Of a stretch of 36,925 nt of DNA, positions 16,525 to 25,351 are shown piece after piece (position 1 is the stretch's first letter; every line of letters begins with the position of its first letter). Under the pieces are notes generated by a model. That model worked only from the letters and a program-made list of their open reading frames with translations. It ran no database searches and had not been told where the DNA came from. This stretch comes from Pseudomonadota bacterium (GTDB lineage: Bacteria; Pseudomonadota; Gammaproteobacteria; Burkholderiales; Burkholderiaceae_C): the NCBI GenBank assembly GCA_021804595.1, contig JAJZHH010000013.1, positions 1 to 36,925 of the forward strand, given 5' to 3'. The translations under genes were made by a program, and so were the position numbers.

Positions 16525-17304
16525 TCAGGCCGTGCGCGCGGCGTGGCGGCGCGCTGCGTGCGCGCGGCAGGCGTCGCCGAACGCGGCGAACAGCGCCCGC
16601 GACACCGGGTTGTCGGCGGCGCGCCATTCAGGGTGCCACTGGACTGCGAGCAGGAAGCTCGAGGGGTCGCGGTGACTGTACGCCTCGATCAGCCGGTCGG
16701 GGGCGTGGGCCTCGGCGATCAGTTCGTCGGCCAGGCGCTTGATGCCCTGGCCGTGCAGGCTGTTGACCTCCCATTCCTGCGTGCCGACGATGCGCGCCAG
16801 CCGGCCGTCGCGCACCGCCCGCACCGCGTGCGCCGGGCCATATTGGGTCTCGACGTCGGCGTCGTCGGGTTCGCGGTGGTCGGCGTAGCCGGGCGTGTGG
16901 TGCACCTGCTGCAGCAGGGTGCCGCCGAGCGCGACGTTGATTTCCTGGAAGCCGCGGCAGATGCCCAGCACCGGCACGCCGCGCGCCAGCGCCGCGCGCA
17001 CCAGCGGCAGCGTCGTCGCGTCACGCGCCGGGTCGGCCGGCGACTGCGGATTGGCCAGCGCCTCGCCGTAGTGGTGCGGTTCGATGTTCGACGGCGAGCC
17101 GGTCAGCACCAGCCCGTCGACCTGCTCGAGCAGAGCGGCCACCGGCAGCCGTGCGCCGAACGCCGGCAGCAGCAGCGGCAGGCAGCCGGAGAGTTCGAGC
17201 AGGGGGTCGGCGTACTTCTGTGCCACCGCGTAGGTCGGGTGACCGGCGATTTGCTTCAGGTCGGTGGACACGGCCACCAGGGGTATTGCGATCTCGTTTG
17301 TCAT
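16525..17304 (-). CDS. puuD: Gamma-glutamyl-GABA hydrolase (PuuD/SpuA, class I glutamine amidotransferase-like)
   Basis: A 259-residue protein. PuuD splits gamma-glutamyl-GABA into glutamate and GABA, the last step of the glutamylated putrescine route. The triad is visible: nucleophile Cys116 in PVLGICRGFQEIN, then His224 and Glu226 in AVQWHPEWRA. LVLTGSPSNIEPHHYG near residue 65 is a further family segment. It is the first gene of the minus-strand polyamine cluster and starts 217 bases from the divergent MocR-type gene. The ATG at 17304 is the first good start after that region. Confidence 0.93.
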   Translation of the reverse strand: MTNEIAIPLVAVSTDLKQIAGHPTYAVAQKYADPLLELSGCLPLLLPAFGARLPVAALLEQVDGLVLTGSPSNIEPHHYGEALANPQSPADPARDATTLPLVRAALARGVPVLGICRGFQEINVALGGTLLQQVHHTPGYADHREPDDADVETQYGPAHAVRAVRDGRLARIVGTQEWEVNSLHGQGIKRLADELIAEAHAPDRLIEAYSHRDPSSFLLAVQWHPEWRAADNPVSRALFAAFGDACRAHAARRHAARTA

Positions 17305-17329
17305 GATGTTGGATGAGGCTTCACGCGCC

Positions 17330-17350
17330 TGGAAAACCTAGGGTTTTCCA
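17330..17350. promoter_or_regulatory. Perfect 21-nt inverted repeat, candidate operator
   Basis: TGGAAAACC-TAG-GGTTTTCCA has nine perfect base pairs around a 3-nt centre. It lies 26 bases upstream of the puuD start, where a repressor could block transcription or a leader hairpin could form. Its AT content stands out from the GC-rich surroundings. Confidence 0.5.
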
Positions 17351-17444
17351 CTAGTTAGCGTGATTCCATGGGTTGAAGATACGTGAACAGTGGCACCCCA
17401 GGTAGTTCCACTCTAGGCTTTTGCGACAGGGCCAATTAAGCTTT

Positions 17445-17465
17445 GTGTCAGTTTGGTGCCAGTTT
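17445..17465. promoter_or_regulatory. Helically phased direct repeat, candidate MocR binding site
   Basis: GTGTCAGTTT (17445-17454) and GTGCCAGTTT (17456-17465) match at 9 of 10 bases with an 11-base period, about one helical turn. MocR/GabR-type regulators are known to bind direct repeats near their own divergent promoters. Confidence 0.45.
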
Positions 17466-17521
17466 TGCATCATTTTCATAGCCATAAAAACGTGGTTTGT
17501 CCAACGTCTCACTAAAGTTCC

Positions 17522-19015
17522 ATGCGATCCTGTGATCTTGCTGAGTTGCTGCTCACCGAGCTGAACCGTGCCGACAGCCCGCAGCAACGCGCGCCGCTGA
17601 ACCGCCGCCTGTATCACACGCTGCGCGGCACCATACTCGGGGGCAAGCTGACCGCCGGCACCCGGCTGCCGTCGACGCGCGACCTCGCGCGCGACCTCGA
17701 CCTGTCGCGCAACACGGTGATGTCGGCGATCGGCCAGCTCGCCGCCGAGGGCTACCTGACCGCGCAGCAGGGCAGTGGCACCTTCGTCTCGGCAGCCTTG
17801 CCCGACCAGCGCCCGCTCACGCCCGCGCGCGCCGCGGCGCCGCAGCGCAATCCGCGCAATCTGTCGCGTCGCGGCTCGCTGCTGACGCGCAGCTCGGGCG
17901 CGGCGCGGCTCGAGGTTCAGCCGTTCGCGCCGGGCAGCGCCGACTACAGCGAGTTCCCGATCCAGCTGTGGCACAAGCTGCAGGCCAAGTACTGGCGCAC
18001 GCTCGACCGCGACCTGCTCGACTACGGCCAGCGCGGCGGCTACATGCCGCTGCGGCGGGCGATCGCGCAATACCTGACGCTGTCGCGCTCGGTGCGCGTG
18101 ACCCCGGAGCAGGTGTTCATCACCGCCGGCACGCAGCAGGCCATCGACCTGACCGCGCGGCTGCTGACCGACCAGGGCGACCTGGCCTGGGTCGAGAACC
18201 CGTGCTACTGGGGCGCGCGCGCGGCGCTGCTCGCCGCCGGGCTGCGGCTGCACCCGGTGGCGGTCGACGCCGAAGGCATCGCGCCGCGCGCGGCCGACTG
18301 GCAGGCGGCGCCGCGGCTGATCTACGTGACGCCGTCGCACCAATATCCGCTCGGTCATGTGATGAGCCTGGCGCGTCGGCGCGCCTTGCTCGAGTTCGCC
18401 GCGCGGCGTCGCTGCTGGATCTTCGAGGACGATTACGACAGCGAGTTCCGCTACGGCGGCCGGCCCTATGCCAGCCTGCAGGGCCTCGACGAGCACGCGC
18501 AGGTGCTGTACTCGGGCACGTTCTCGAAAGTGATGTACCCAGGCATACGGCTGGGCTACCTGGTGGTGCCGCCCGATCTGGTCGACGCCTTCGACAACGG
18601 CCTGTACGACCTGTACCGGCCCGGGCAGCTGATGCTGCAGGCGGCGCTGACCGATTTCATCAACGAGGGCCACTTCAACACGCTGATCCGCCGCCTGCGC
18701 GTGGCCTACCAGGCGCGGCGCGACGAGTTGTCGCGGCGCATCCAGTCCCAGCTCGGCGCGCGCGTGCGCATCTCCGGCCAGGACTCGGGGCTGCACCTGT
18801 GCCTGGTGTTCGAAGGCAGCGACGCTCGCATCGACGACGAGGTGGTCGCCGCGCAGCTCGCCGTGCACGGCATCAGCGTGCGACCGCTGTCGCGCTACTA
18901 CCTCGACGGCAGCGGCGTGCGCGGGCTGATCGTCGGCTACGCCTATGTGCCGATCGAGCGCGTCGCGCCGTGGGCCAAGCGCCTGTGCGAGCTGCTGGTG
19001 CAGGCGCTGGGTTGA
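17522..19015 (+). CDS. MocR/PdxR-type transcriptional regulator (GntR winged helix + aminotransferase domain)
   Basis: A 497-residue protein. Residues about 25-95 form a GntR winged helix (LNRRLYHTLRGTILGGKL, LPSTRDLARDLDLSRNTV, EGYLTAQQGSGTFV). Residues about 125-497 form a fold-type I aminotransferase domain with YSGTFSKVMYPGIRLGYL, where Lys336 should bind PLP, and FEDDYDSEFRYGGRP near 305. MocR proteins sense amines, amino acids or PLP through this domain; examples are GabR for GABA and PdxR for PLP. It is divergent from the polyamine catabolic operon, so a polyamine-derived amine or aldehyde, or GABA, is a plausible effector. It is not a PuuR (Cro-type) regulator. The start at 17522 gives the complete N-terminus. 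Confidence 0.9.
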   Translation: MRSCDLAELLLTELNRADSPQQRAPLNRRLYHTLRGTILGGKLTAGTRLPSTRDLARDLDLSRNTVMSAIGQLAAEGYLTAQQGSGTFVSAALPDQRPLTPARAAAPQRNPRNLSRRGSLLTRSSGAARLEVQPFAPGSADYSEFPIQLWHKLQAKYWRTLDRDLLDYGQRGGYMPLRRAIAQYLTLSRSVRVTPEQVFITAGTQQAIDLTARLLTDQGDLAWVENPCYWGARAALLAAGLRLHPVAVDAEGIAPRAADWQAAPRLIYVTPSHQYPLGHVMSLARRRALLEFAARRRCWIFEDDYDSEFRYGGRPYASLQGLDEHAQVLYSGTFSKVMYPGIRLGYLVVPPDLVDAFDNGLYDLYRPGQLMLQAALTDFINEGHFNTLIRRLRVAYQARRDELSRRIQSQLGARVRISGQDSGLHLCLVFEGSDARIDDEVVAAQLAVHGISVRPLSRYYLDGSGVRGLIVGYAYVPIERVAPWAKRLCELLVQALG

Positions 19016-19019
19016 AACC

Positions 19020-19049
19020 GCCGGCGCGCCCGGTGGCGGGCGCGTCGGC
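19020..19049. terminator. Bidirectional hairpin between convergent regulator and livF
   Basis: Thirteen-base arms GCCGGCGCGCCCG and CGGGCGCGTCGGC (one G-T pair) flank a 4-nt loop. It lies between the stop of the MocR-type gene (19015) and the stop of livF (19055). No T-run follows on either strand, but the position suits a shared terminator. Confidence 0.6.
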
Positions 19050-19054
19050 CGGCC

Positions 19055-19765
19055 TTACGCGGCGTGCGATACGCCGGCGAGCTGCTCCATGCGCTCGGTG
19101 TCGGCCAGCAGCGCCTCGCCGGTGCCTTCGAACACGACTTCGCCTTCGCCGAGCACGTAGGCGCGGTTGGCCAGCTGCAGCGCCAGATAGGCGTTCTGCT
19201 CGACCAGCAGCACCGCGATGCCCTCGGTTTTCATGCGGGCGATGGTGCGCATGACTTCCTGCACGATGATCGGCGCCAGGCCTTGCGACGGCTCGTCGAG
19301 GATCAGCAGTTTCGGGTTGAGCAGCAGCGCGCGCGCGATCGCCAGCATTTCCTGCTCGCCGCCCGACAGTCGCCCGCCCTTGCTGGTGCGGCGCTCGTGC
19401 AGCCGCGGGAACAGCTCGTAGACCTTGTCGATGTTCCACGGGCCACGCGTTTCGCGCGCCACCAGCAGGTTCTCGTGCACCGACAGGTGGCCGAAGATCT
19501 TGCGCCCTTCGGGAACGTAGCCGACGCCGGCGGCCGCCATCTGGTGGGGCTGGCAGCCGGTCATGTCGCGGCCGAACAGCTTGATCGAGCCCTGGCGCGG
19601 CGGCGTCAGCCCCATCACCGAGCGCATCGTCGTCGTCTTGCCGGCGCCGTTGCGGCCGAGCAGCGCGATCAGCTCGCCTTCGCCGACGTTGAACGAGACG
19701 CCGTCGAGGATGTGGCTCTTGCCGTAGTAGGTATGGATCTTGTCGACTTCGAGTACGAGGCTCAT
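19055..19765 (-). CDS. livF: Branched-chain amino acid type ABC transporter ATP-binding protein LivF
   Basis: A 236-residue ATPase. Walker A is GRNGAGKTTTMRS near residue 38, the signature LSGGEQEMLAIARAL near 135, and Walker B LLILDEPSQGLAP. The VGYVPEGRKIFGHLSVHENL stretch is typical of LivF. The start at 19765 (MSLVLEVDKIHTYYGKSHIL) has GGAG upstream and begins the conserved domain; the longer frame to 19837 runs into livG. It is the last gene of the livK-H-M-G-F series, 10 bases after livG, and pairs with LivG to energise the LivH/LivM pore. Confidence 0.95.
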   Translation of the reverse strand: MSLVLEVDKIHTYYGKSHILDGVSFNVGEGELIALLGRNGAGKTTTMRSVMGLTPPRQGSIKLFGRDMTGCQPHQMAAAGVGYVPEGRKIFGHLSVHENLLVARETRGPWNIDKVYELFPRLHERRTSKGGRLSGGEQEMLAIARALLLNPKLLILDEPSQGLAPIIVQEVMRTIARMKTEGIAVLLVEQNAYLALQLANRAYVLGEGEVVFEGTGEALLADTERMEQLAGVSHAA

Positions 19766-19775
19766 GCGGCGCTCC

Positions 19776-20524
<749 letters not shown>

Positions 20525-20528
<4 letters not shown>

Positions 20529-21523
20529 TGTTTCTTGCTCCTGTGCTTCAGGAAGCCCATGATGCCGAGCGGGAAGAACAGCACCGACAGCACGAAGATC
20601 AAACCGATCACCGACATCCAGTTCGACGTCACGTTGCTGGCGTAATCGCGCACCAGCACGAAGATCGCGGCGCCGACGAAGGGACCCCAGAAGCTGCGCA
20701 TGCCGCCGAGCACGGCGATGATCACGAGGTCGCCCGACAGGCTGTTGGCCAGGCTGTTGGGCGACGTGAAGTTGTCGAGCAGCGCGTTGAGGCCGCCGGC
20801 CAGCGCGACGATGAAGCCCGAGATCGCGAACGACACCGCGGCGTAGCGCTGCACCTGCACGCCGAGGAAGGTCAGCCGTTTCTGGTTTTCGCGCACCGCG
20901 ACGAAGGCGTGGCCCAGCGGCGAGTTCAGCACCACCCACAGCACCGCGGCGCCGAGCCCGAAGCACAGCAGCACCAGGTAGTAGAAGCCGGTCGAGCCCA
21001 GCGTCCAGTGCAGCCCGGGCAGCAGCGTGATCGGCTGCCGGCTGAACCCGGTCAGGCCGTCGTAGCCTCCGGTCACGGAAGCCCAGCGGATCGAGACGAA
21101 ATAGAACAGCTGACCGATCGCGATCGTGATCATCGCGAAGTAGATGCCACGGCGGCGCACGACGATCGGCGCCAGCACGGTCGCGGCGATGCCGCCGAGC
21201 AGCGTGCCGCACAGCAGCGCCAGCGGCACGCTGGGCGGACCGTACTTGAGCAGCATGCCGACGCCGTAGGAGCCGAGACCGAAGTACGCGGCGTGGCCGA
21301 ACGACAGTCCGCCGGTGAAGCCCAGCAGCAGGTTCAGCCCCATCGCCGCCAGGCCGTAGATCAGCACGCGCGACGCGATGTCGTTGTAGCCGCCGACGTA
21401 GGGCAGCCAGGCCGGCGCGCTGAGCAGCAGCAGGCCGAGCAGCGCGGTGCCGCGCCAGCTGCGCGCGCCGCCGCCGGGCGCGCCGCGCAGCGCGTGCAGG
21501 GTCGTGGTCGGATTGGATTTCAT
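20525..21523 (-). CDS. livM: Branched-chain amino acid type ABC transporter permease LivM
   Basis: A 332-residue inner-membrane permease. Membrane segments begin near residue 25 (LLGLLLLSAPAWLPYVG). The LivM hallmark AAMGLNLLLGFTGGLSFGHAAYFGLG lies near 55-80, and the cytoplasmic loop VRENQKRLTFLGVQVQRYAAVSFAISG lies near 215. The N-terminus (MKSNPTTTLHALRGAPGGG) is longer than the hydrophobic start requires. Both ends overlap neighbours by 4 bases (livH stop, livG start), so translation is coupled. Confidence 0.94.
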
Positions 21524-22389
21524 TCGAGCAGGCCCTCCTGGCCCATCAGGCCGCGCGGTCGCACGACGAGCATCAGCCCCATGATGAGATAGATCACCGC
21601 CTCGCTGGCGGCCGGGTAGTAGGCGGTGGTGATGCCCGAGGCGACGCCGATCAACAGGCCGCCGAGCAGCGAACCGAGCAGCGAGCCGACGCCGCCGACG
21701 ACGATCGCGACGAAGGCCGGCATCAGCAGCCCTTCACCCATCGTCGGATCAAGCCCGAGCTGGCCGGCGGCGAGGATGCCGGCGACCCCGGCGAACACGA
21801 TGCCGATGACGAAGTTGGCGCTGCGCAGCAGGTAGATGTTGACGCCCATCGCCGACACCGTCTCCAGGTCGGCGTTGCCGGCGCGAATGCGAACGCCCAG
21901 CCGCGTGTAGCGCAGCACCGCGAACAGCACGCCCGTGCCCACCAGCGCGACCGCGACGACGAACAGCCGGTAGCCGGTGAGGAAGAAGTAGGTCGAACTC
22001 AGCGGGTGGCCGAGCGCGTCGGGAATCGCCAGCGGCACGCCGACCGGGCCCCAGACGGTTCGAATCGCGTCCTGCATGATCATTGCCAGGCCGAAAGTCA
22101 ACAGCAGCGAATAAAGCGGGTCACGCTTGTACAGACGCCGCACCAGCAGCACCTCGACGACCAGGCCGAGCACGCCGGACAGCAGCGGCGCCACCACCAG
22201 CGCGCCCCAGAAGCCCAGGTGCGGCGCCAGTGTGTAGGCGAAATACGCCGACAGGGCCATGAACGTGCCCTGGGCGAAATTGATGGTGTTGTTCAGGCCC
22301 AGGATGAGGGCCAGGCCGAGCGCCAGCAGTGCGTAGAACGCACCGGTGATCAGCCCGTTGAACATATTGAAGATGAGGACGATATTCAA
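21520..22389 (-). CDS. livH: Branched-chain amino acid type ABC transporter permease LivH (TTG start)
   Basis: A 289-residue permease. The LivH hallmark GLITGAFYALLALGLALILGL appears near residue 12, followed by NNTINFAQGTFMALSAY; later come MGVNIYLLRSANFVIG near 185 and GGVGSLLGSLLGGLLIG near 235. A TTG start at 22389 is chosen because GGAGG lies 7 bases before it. The alternative ATG 24 bases downstream has no ribosome site. It follows livK after 156 bases that hold two strong palindromes, a layout that often allows the binding protein to be made in excess. Confidence 0.92.
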   Translation of the reverse strand: MNIVLIFNMFNGLITGAFYALLALGLALILGLNNTINFAQGTFMALSAYFAYTLAPHLGFWGALVVAPLLSGVLGLVVEVLLVRRLYKRDPLYSLLLTFGLAMIMQDAIRTVWGPVGVPLAIPDALGHPLSSTYFFLTGYRLFVVAVALVGTGVLFAVLRYTRLGVRIRAGNADLETVSAMGVNIYLLRSANFVIGIVFAGVAGILAAGQLGLDPTMGEGLLMPAFVAIVVGGVGSLLGSLLGGLLIGVASGITTAYYPAASEAVIYLIMGLMLVVRPRGLMGQEGLLE

Positions 22390-22444
22390 GGCGGAGCCTC
22401 CGCTGGAACGACAGACTTCACGCGCGCAGAGCGCAGCGCGCCCG

Positions 22445-22466
22445 CACGCGCGGCATGCCGCGCGTG
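22445..22466. repeat. Perfect 22-nt palindrome between livK and livH
   Basis: CACGCGCGGCA is followed directly by its reverse complement TGCCGCGCGTG, with no spacer. It lies in the livK-livH spacer, 79 bases past the livK stop. It could be an operator-like site or an mRNA stability element. Its core GCGGCATGCCGC resembles the hairpin stem after the porin gene. Confidence 0.45.
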
Positions 22467-22502
22467 GCCGGGTGGAGATGGGAGCGCCGACATCGTGTGC
22501 GA

Positions 22503-22526
22503 CGCGGGGCCCTCGCGAGCCCCGCG
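22503..22526 (-). terminator. Hairpin after livK (attenuator or partial terminator)
   Basis: Eight-base arms CGCGGGGC and GCCCCGCG flank an 8-nt loop, 19 bases past the livK stop. The outer GTGT/ACAC can extend the stem. There is no T-run, so partial termination or 3'-end protection of livK mRNA is likely. Confidence 0.55.
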
Positions 22527-22545
22527 CGACACGGCTCGATGCGCG

Positions 22546-23808
22546 TCAGCCGTGCAGCTTGCAGCCCATCTGCTGCGGCGACAGCGCGATCGACGCGCCC
22601 GGCACGATGTCCGCGACCTTGAACAGGTCCGGGTACTTGCCGGAGGCGTTCACCTCGCCCGGGAACATGCTGATCAGCAACTGGTGGTCGGCCGCGCGGT
22701 ACACCGGCGTGTGCGCCTGCAGCGCGACTTCCGGCGGCAGCGCCAGGCCTTCCATCGCCGCGACGACCTTGGCCGTGTCGGTCGACTTGGCCTTCTCGAC
22801 GGCCAGGCGGATCGCATGCGTCGACGCGAAGCCGAACCACACGCGCGCGGTCGGGTACTCGCCGTTGTGCGCGGCGGCGTAGCGCTTGACGAAGTCGGCG
22901 ACGTGCTTGTTGCCCGGCTGGTTCCAGTACCACTCCATCGTCCACCAGCCGTAGCGCGCGGCCGGCGGCAGCGCGGCGGCCTGCTCGAGCTCGAACAGCG
23001 CACCGCCGACGGCGATGTCCTTGTTGATGCCGAACTGCGCGATCTGCTTCATGCAGTTGACCTGGTCGTTGCCGGCCAGCAGCAGGCACAGCACGTCGGG
23101 CTTCTTCGCCTTGACGTCGATCAGGTAGCTGGAGAAGTCGGTCGCACCGACCGGCACCAGCGCGCCGCCGACGACCTGGCCGCCGGCCTTTTTCAGCTGC
23201 GTCGTGTAGTCGGTCTGCTCGGACTTGCCGAAGGCGTAGTCGGTGGTCAGGAAGTACCACTTCTTGCCGAACTTCTTGAACAGCGTCTCGAAGTCCCCGG
23301 CGGTCAGCATCCAGGTCGTCGAGCAGGTGCGGAAGGTCGTGCTCTTGCACTCGGCTCCGGTCAGGCTGTCGACGTGGCCGCCGGTGGCGATGAACAGCTT
23401 GTTGTGCTGGTTGGCGAACTGCGACACGGCCAGCGACGCGGCCGAGTTCACGGTGCCCATCAGGAAGTCGACCTTGTCCTGGCTGAGCAGGCGCGACGAC
23501 TTGTCGACCGCGGTGCCGGGGTTGCCGGCGCTGTCCTCGACCAGGACCTGCAGCGGGCGGCCGAGCACGCCGCCGGCCTTGTTGATCTCGGCTTCGGCGA
23601 ACTTGGCGCCCTTGATCTCGCTCTGGCCGAGCGCGGCGAAGGTGCTGGTGACCGGGTCGACCATGCCGATCTTGATCGGCGCCTCGCTGGCCGCCCAGGT
23701 CGGTTTCGGTCGCGCCAGCAGCGCGGCGACACCGGCGCCGGCCACTTTCAGGAAATCTCGCCGATCGACTTCTCCGAACATTCCTTCCGCTTGGTCCTGA
23801 TCCTGCAT
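22546..23808 (-). CDS. livK: LivK-type periplasmic substrate-binding protein with Tat signal
   Basis: A 420-residue type I periplasmic binding protein. The N-terminus has a twin-arginine motif (DRRDFLKVAGAGVAALLA, residues about 15-32), so export is probably by Tat in folded form. The mature domain starts APIKIGMVDPVTSTFAALGQ, then KGAKFAEAEINKAGGVLG and DFLMGTVNSAASLAVSQFA, the usual Leu/Ile/Val-binding-protein pattern; YFLTTDYAFGKSEQ starts the second lobe. The ATG at 23808 has GGAGA 7 bases upstream. This family also binds amides, urea or aromatic acids, so the ligand cannot be fixed from sequence. It is the first gene of the liv operon. A location between two parts of the polyamine pathway may hint at a linked nitrogen substrate, which is inference. 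Confidence 0.9.
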   Translation of the reverse strand: MQDQDQAEGMFGEVDRRDFLKVAGAGVAALLARPKPTWAASEAPIKIGMVDPVTSTFAALGQSEIKGAKFAEAEINKAGGVLGRPLQVLVEDSAGNPGTAVDKSSRLLSQDKVDFLMGTVNSAASLAVSQFANQHNKLFIATGGHVDSLTGAECKSTTFRTCSTTWMLTAGDFETLFKKFGKKWYFLTTDYAFGKSEQTDYTTQLKKAGGQVVGGALVPVGATDFSSYLIDVKAKKPDVLCLLLAGNDQVNCMKQIAQFGINKDIAVGGALFELEQAAALPPAARYGWWTMEWYWNQPGNKHVADFVKRYAAAHNGEYPTARVWFGFASTHAIRLAVEKAKSTDTAKVVAAMEGLALPPEVALQAHTPVYRAADHQLLISMFPGEVNASGKYPDLFKVADIVPGASIALSPQQMGCKLHG

Positions 23809-24043
23809 CGTGGTCTCCTCGTCTTCGTTGTCTGCGTATCGCGTCGTGGCCGACGCGAGCCTGGGCGCTTCGTTCAGGCTGCGCCGATCCTAGGCGTCCA
23901 CGCCGCGGGCGTATATACGGGAAACCCGGCGGGGATGCGCAAAACAGTCGCAACCAAAAGCGTCTTAATCATCGCACCGGATATGCGAGCGCGCAACCGG
24001 TAAGACCACCATACCAAAAGCGGGCCGAGCGCCGACCTCGCCG
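23809..24043. promoter_or_regulatory. Upstream region of livK with a 60-base-spaced direct repeat
   Basis: The 235-base spacer lies between the stop of the puuB-like gene and the livK start. It is AT-richer than its flanks near 23920-24025. ACCAAAAGCG occurs at 23953-23962 and again at 24013-24022, exactly 60 bases apart. A TATATA (minus strand, near 23912-23917) could be a -10 box but lacks a good -35 at the right distance. No gene is seen here. Confidence 0.4.
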
Positions 24044-25351
24044 CTACAGCATCTCGCGCAGCCGGTACCAGAGCATGCCCAGCACCAGCGCCGGCGTGCG
24101 CATCGCGTCGCCGCCGGGGAAGGCGCGGTGTTTGAGCTGCGCGAACAGGTCGAAGCGCCCGGCCTGGCCGCGGATCGCTTCGGCGGCGAGCTTGCCGGCC
24201 AGCCCGGTCAGCGCCAGGCCGTGGCCGGAGAAGCCCTGCAGGTACAGCACGTCGCGGCTCAGGCGCCCGAAGTCCGGCGCGCGGTTCATCGTGATGTCGA
24301 CGAAACCGCCCCAGGCGTGGGTCACGCGCACGTCGGAGAGTTGCGGGAACACGCGCAGCATGCCGGCGCGCATGGTCGCCGCGAGGTCGCGCGGCGTGCG
24401 CGTCGAGTAGCTGACGCGGCCGCCGAACAGCATCCGGTGGTCGGCCGACAGGCGGTAGTAGTCGAGCGCGAACTGGTTGTCGCTGACCGCCGCGCGGTTG
24501 CGGATCAACGCGTCGGCGCGAGCCTGCCCCAGTGGCTCGGTGGCGATGATGTAGGTTCCGACCGGCATCACGCGTCGCGCCAGCGAGGGCGCGACCCCGC
24601 CGAGGTTGACGTTGCCGGCGAGCAGCACCCAGTCGCAGCGCACGTCGCCGGCGGCGGTGCGCACGCATGCGCGTTCGCCGGGCCGACCGGGTTGCACTTG
24701 CAGCACTTCGCTGTGTTCGTGCAACACGGCGCCGGCGGCCGCCGCGGCGCGCGCCAGCCCCAAGGTGTAGTTCAGCGGATGCACGTGGCCGCCGCTGGGG
24801 TCGAGTACGCCGCCGCAATAGCGCCGGCTGTCGATCAGCGCGCGCGTGGCGTCGGCATCGAGCCATTGCAGGCGCTCGGCGGCGTAGTCGCGGTGCATCG
24901 CGTCGACCCATTCTCGCAGCGCCTGCAATTTCTTCGGCGTGACGGCGACGGTCATCGCGCCGGGAACCCAGTCGCAGGCGATGCTGTGGCGGTCGATGCG
25001 CTCGCGCATCAGCTCGAGCGCTTCGCACGACATCGCCCATGCCTGCTGCGCGGCCTCGCGGCCGAGTTGCTGCTCGAACGGGCCCATCTCGCAGGCGTAG
25101 CCGGCCAGCGCCTGGCCGCCGTTGCGCCCGGAAGCGCCCCAGCCGAATCGCTGCGCCTCGAGCACGACGACGCGCAGGCCGTGCTGCGCCAGCTCGAGCG
25201 CGGCCGAGAGCCCGGCGAGGCCGCCGCCGACGACGCAGACATCGGCCTGAGTGCTGCCGCGGAGCGACGGGTGGTCGGCGCGAGCATGCGCGCTGGCCTC
25301 GTAGAAGGAATCGCTGACCAGCGCCTCGCAGGCGCGCTGCAGGCGCATCAT
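24044..25351 (-). CDS. puuB: PuuB-like FAD-dependent gamma-glutamylputrescine oxidase
   Basis: A 435-residue flavoprotein of the DAO/PuuB family. The dinucleotide-binding motif is VCVVGGGLAGLSAALELA near residue 38-55, followed by VLEAQRFGWGASGRNGGQ, a PuuB-type stretch; the C-terminal FAD segment is GFSGHGLALTGLAGKL near 380. The SFYEASAHARADHPSLRG N-terminus matches the usual region ahead of the Rossmann fold. PuuB oxidises gamma-glutamylputrescine to the aldehyde that PuuC then uses, with H2O2 as a by-product. Two adjacent ATGs (25351, 25348) are possible and neither has a clear ribosome site; a GTG at 25453 would add 34 residues. It lies outside the main polyamine operon, separated by the liv genes. 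Other amine or glycine-type oxidases of the family remain possible. Confidence 0.78.
   Translation of the reverse strand: MMRLQRACEALVSDSFYEASAHARADHPSLRGSTQADVCVVGGGLAGLSAALELAQHGLRVVVLEAQRFGWGASGRNGGQALAGYACEMGPFEQQLGREAAQQAWAMSCEALELMRERIDRHSIACDWVPGAMTVAVTPKKLQALREWVDAMHRDYAAERLQWLDADATRALIDSRRYCGGVLDPSGGHVHPLNYTLGLARAAAAAGAVLHEHSEVLQVQPGRPGERACVRTAAGDVRCDWVLLAGNVNLGGVAPSLARRVMPVGTYIIATEPLGQARADALIRNRAAVSDNQFALDYYRLSADHRMLFGGRVSYSTRTPRDLAATMRAGMLRVFPQLSDVRVTHAWGGFVDITMNRAPDFGRLSRDVLYLQGFSGHGLALTGLAGKLAAEAIRGQAGRFDLFAQLKHRAFPGGDAMRTPALVLGMLWYRLREML

Larger units (their letters stand above)
17305..17521. promoter_or_regulatory. Divergent control region of the polyamine cluster and its regulator
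   Basis: A 217-base spacer that is more AT-rich than its surroundings lies between the puuD start (minus) and the MocR-type gene start (plus). Besides the two repeats listed separately, the pentamer TTCCA recurs in the same direction at 17346, 17364, 17406 and 17518. TGGCACC (17391-17397) and GGTGCCA (17455-17461) form a widely spaced inverted pair. No convincing -35/-10 pair could be chosen for either direction. Confidence 0.6.

Noticed and set aside
22006-24003. 665-codon plus-strand open frame across livH and livK
   Set aside because: It has low-complexity antisense composition and spans the livK-livH spacer; the minus-strand genes account for the region.
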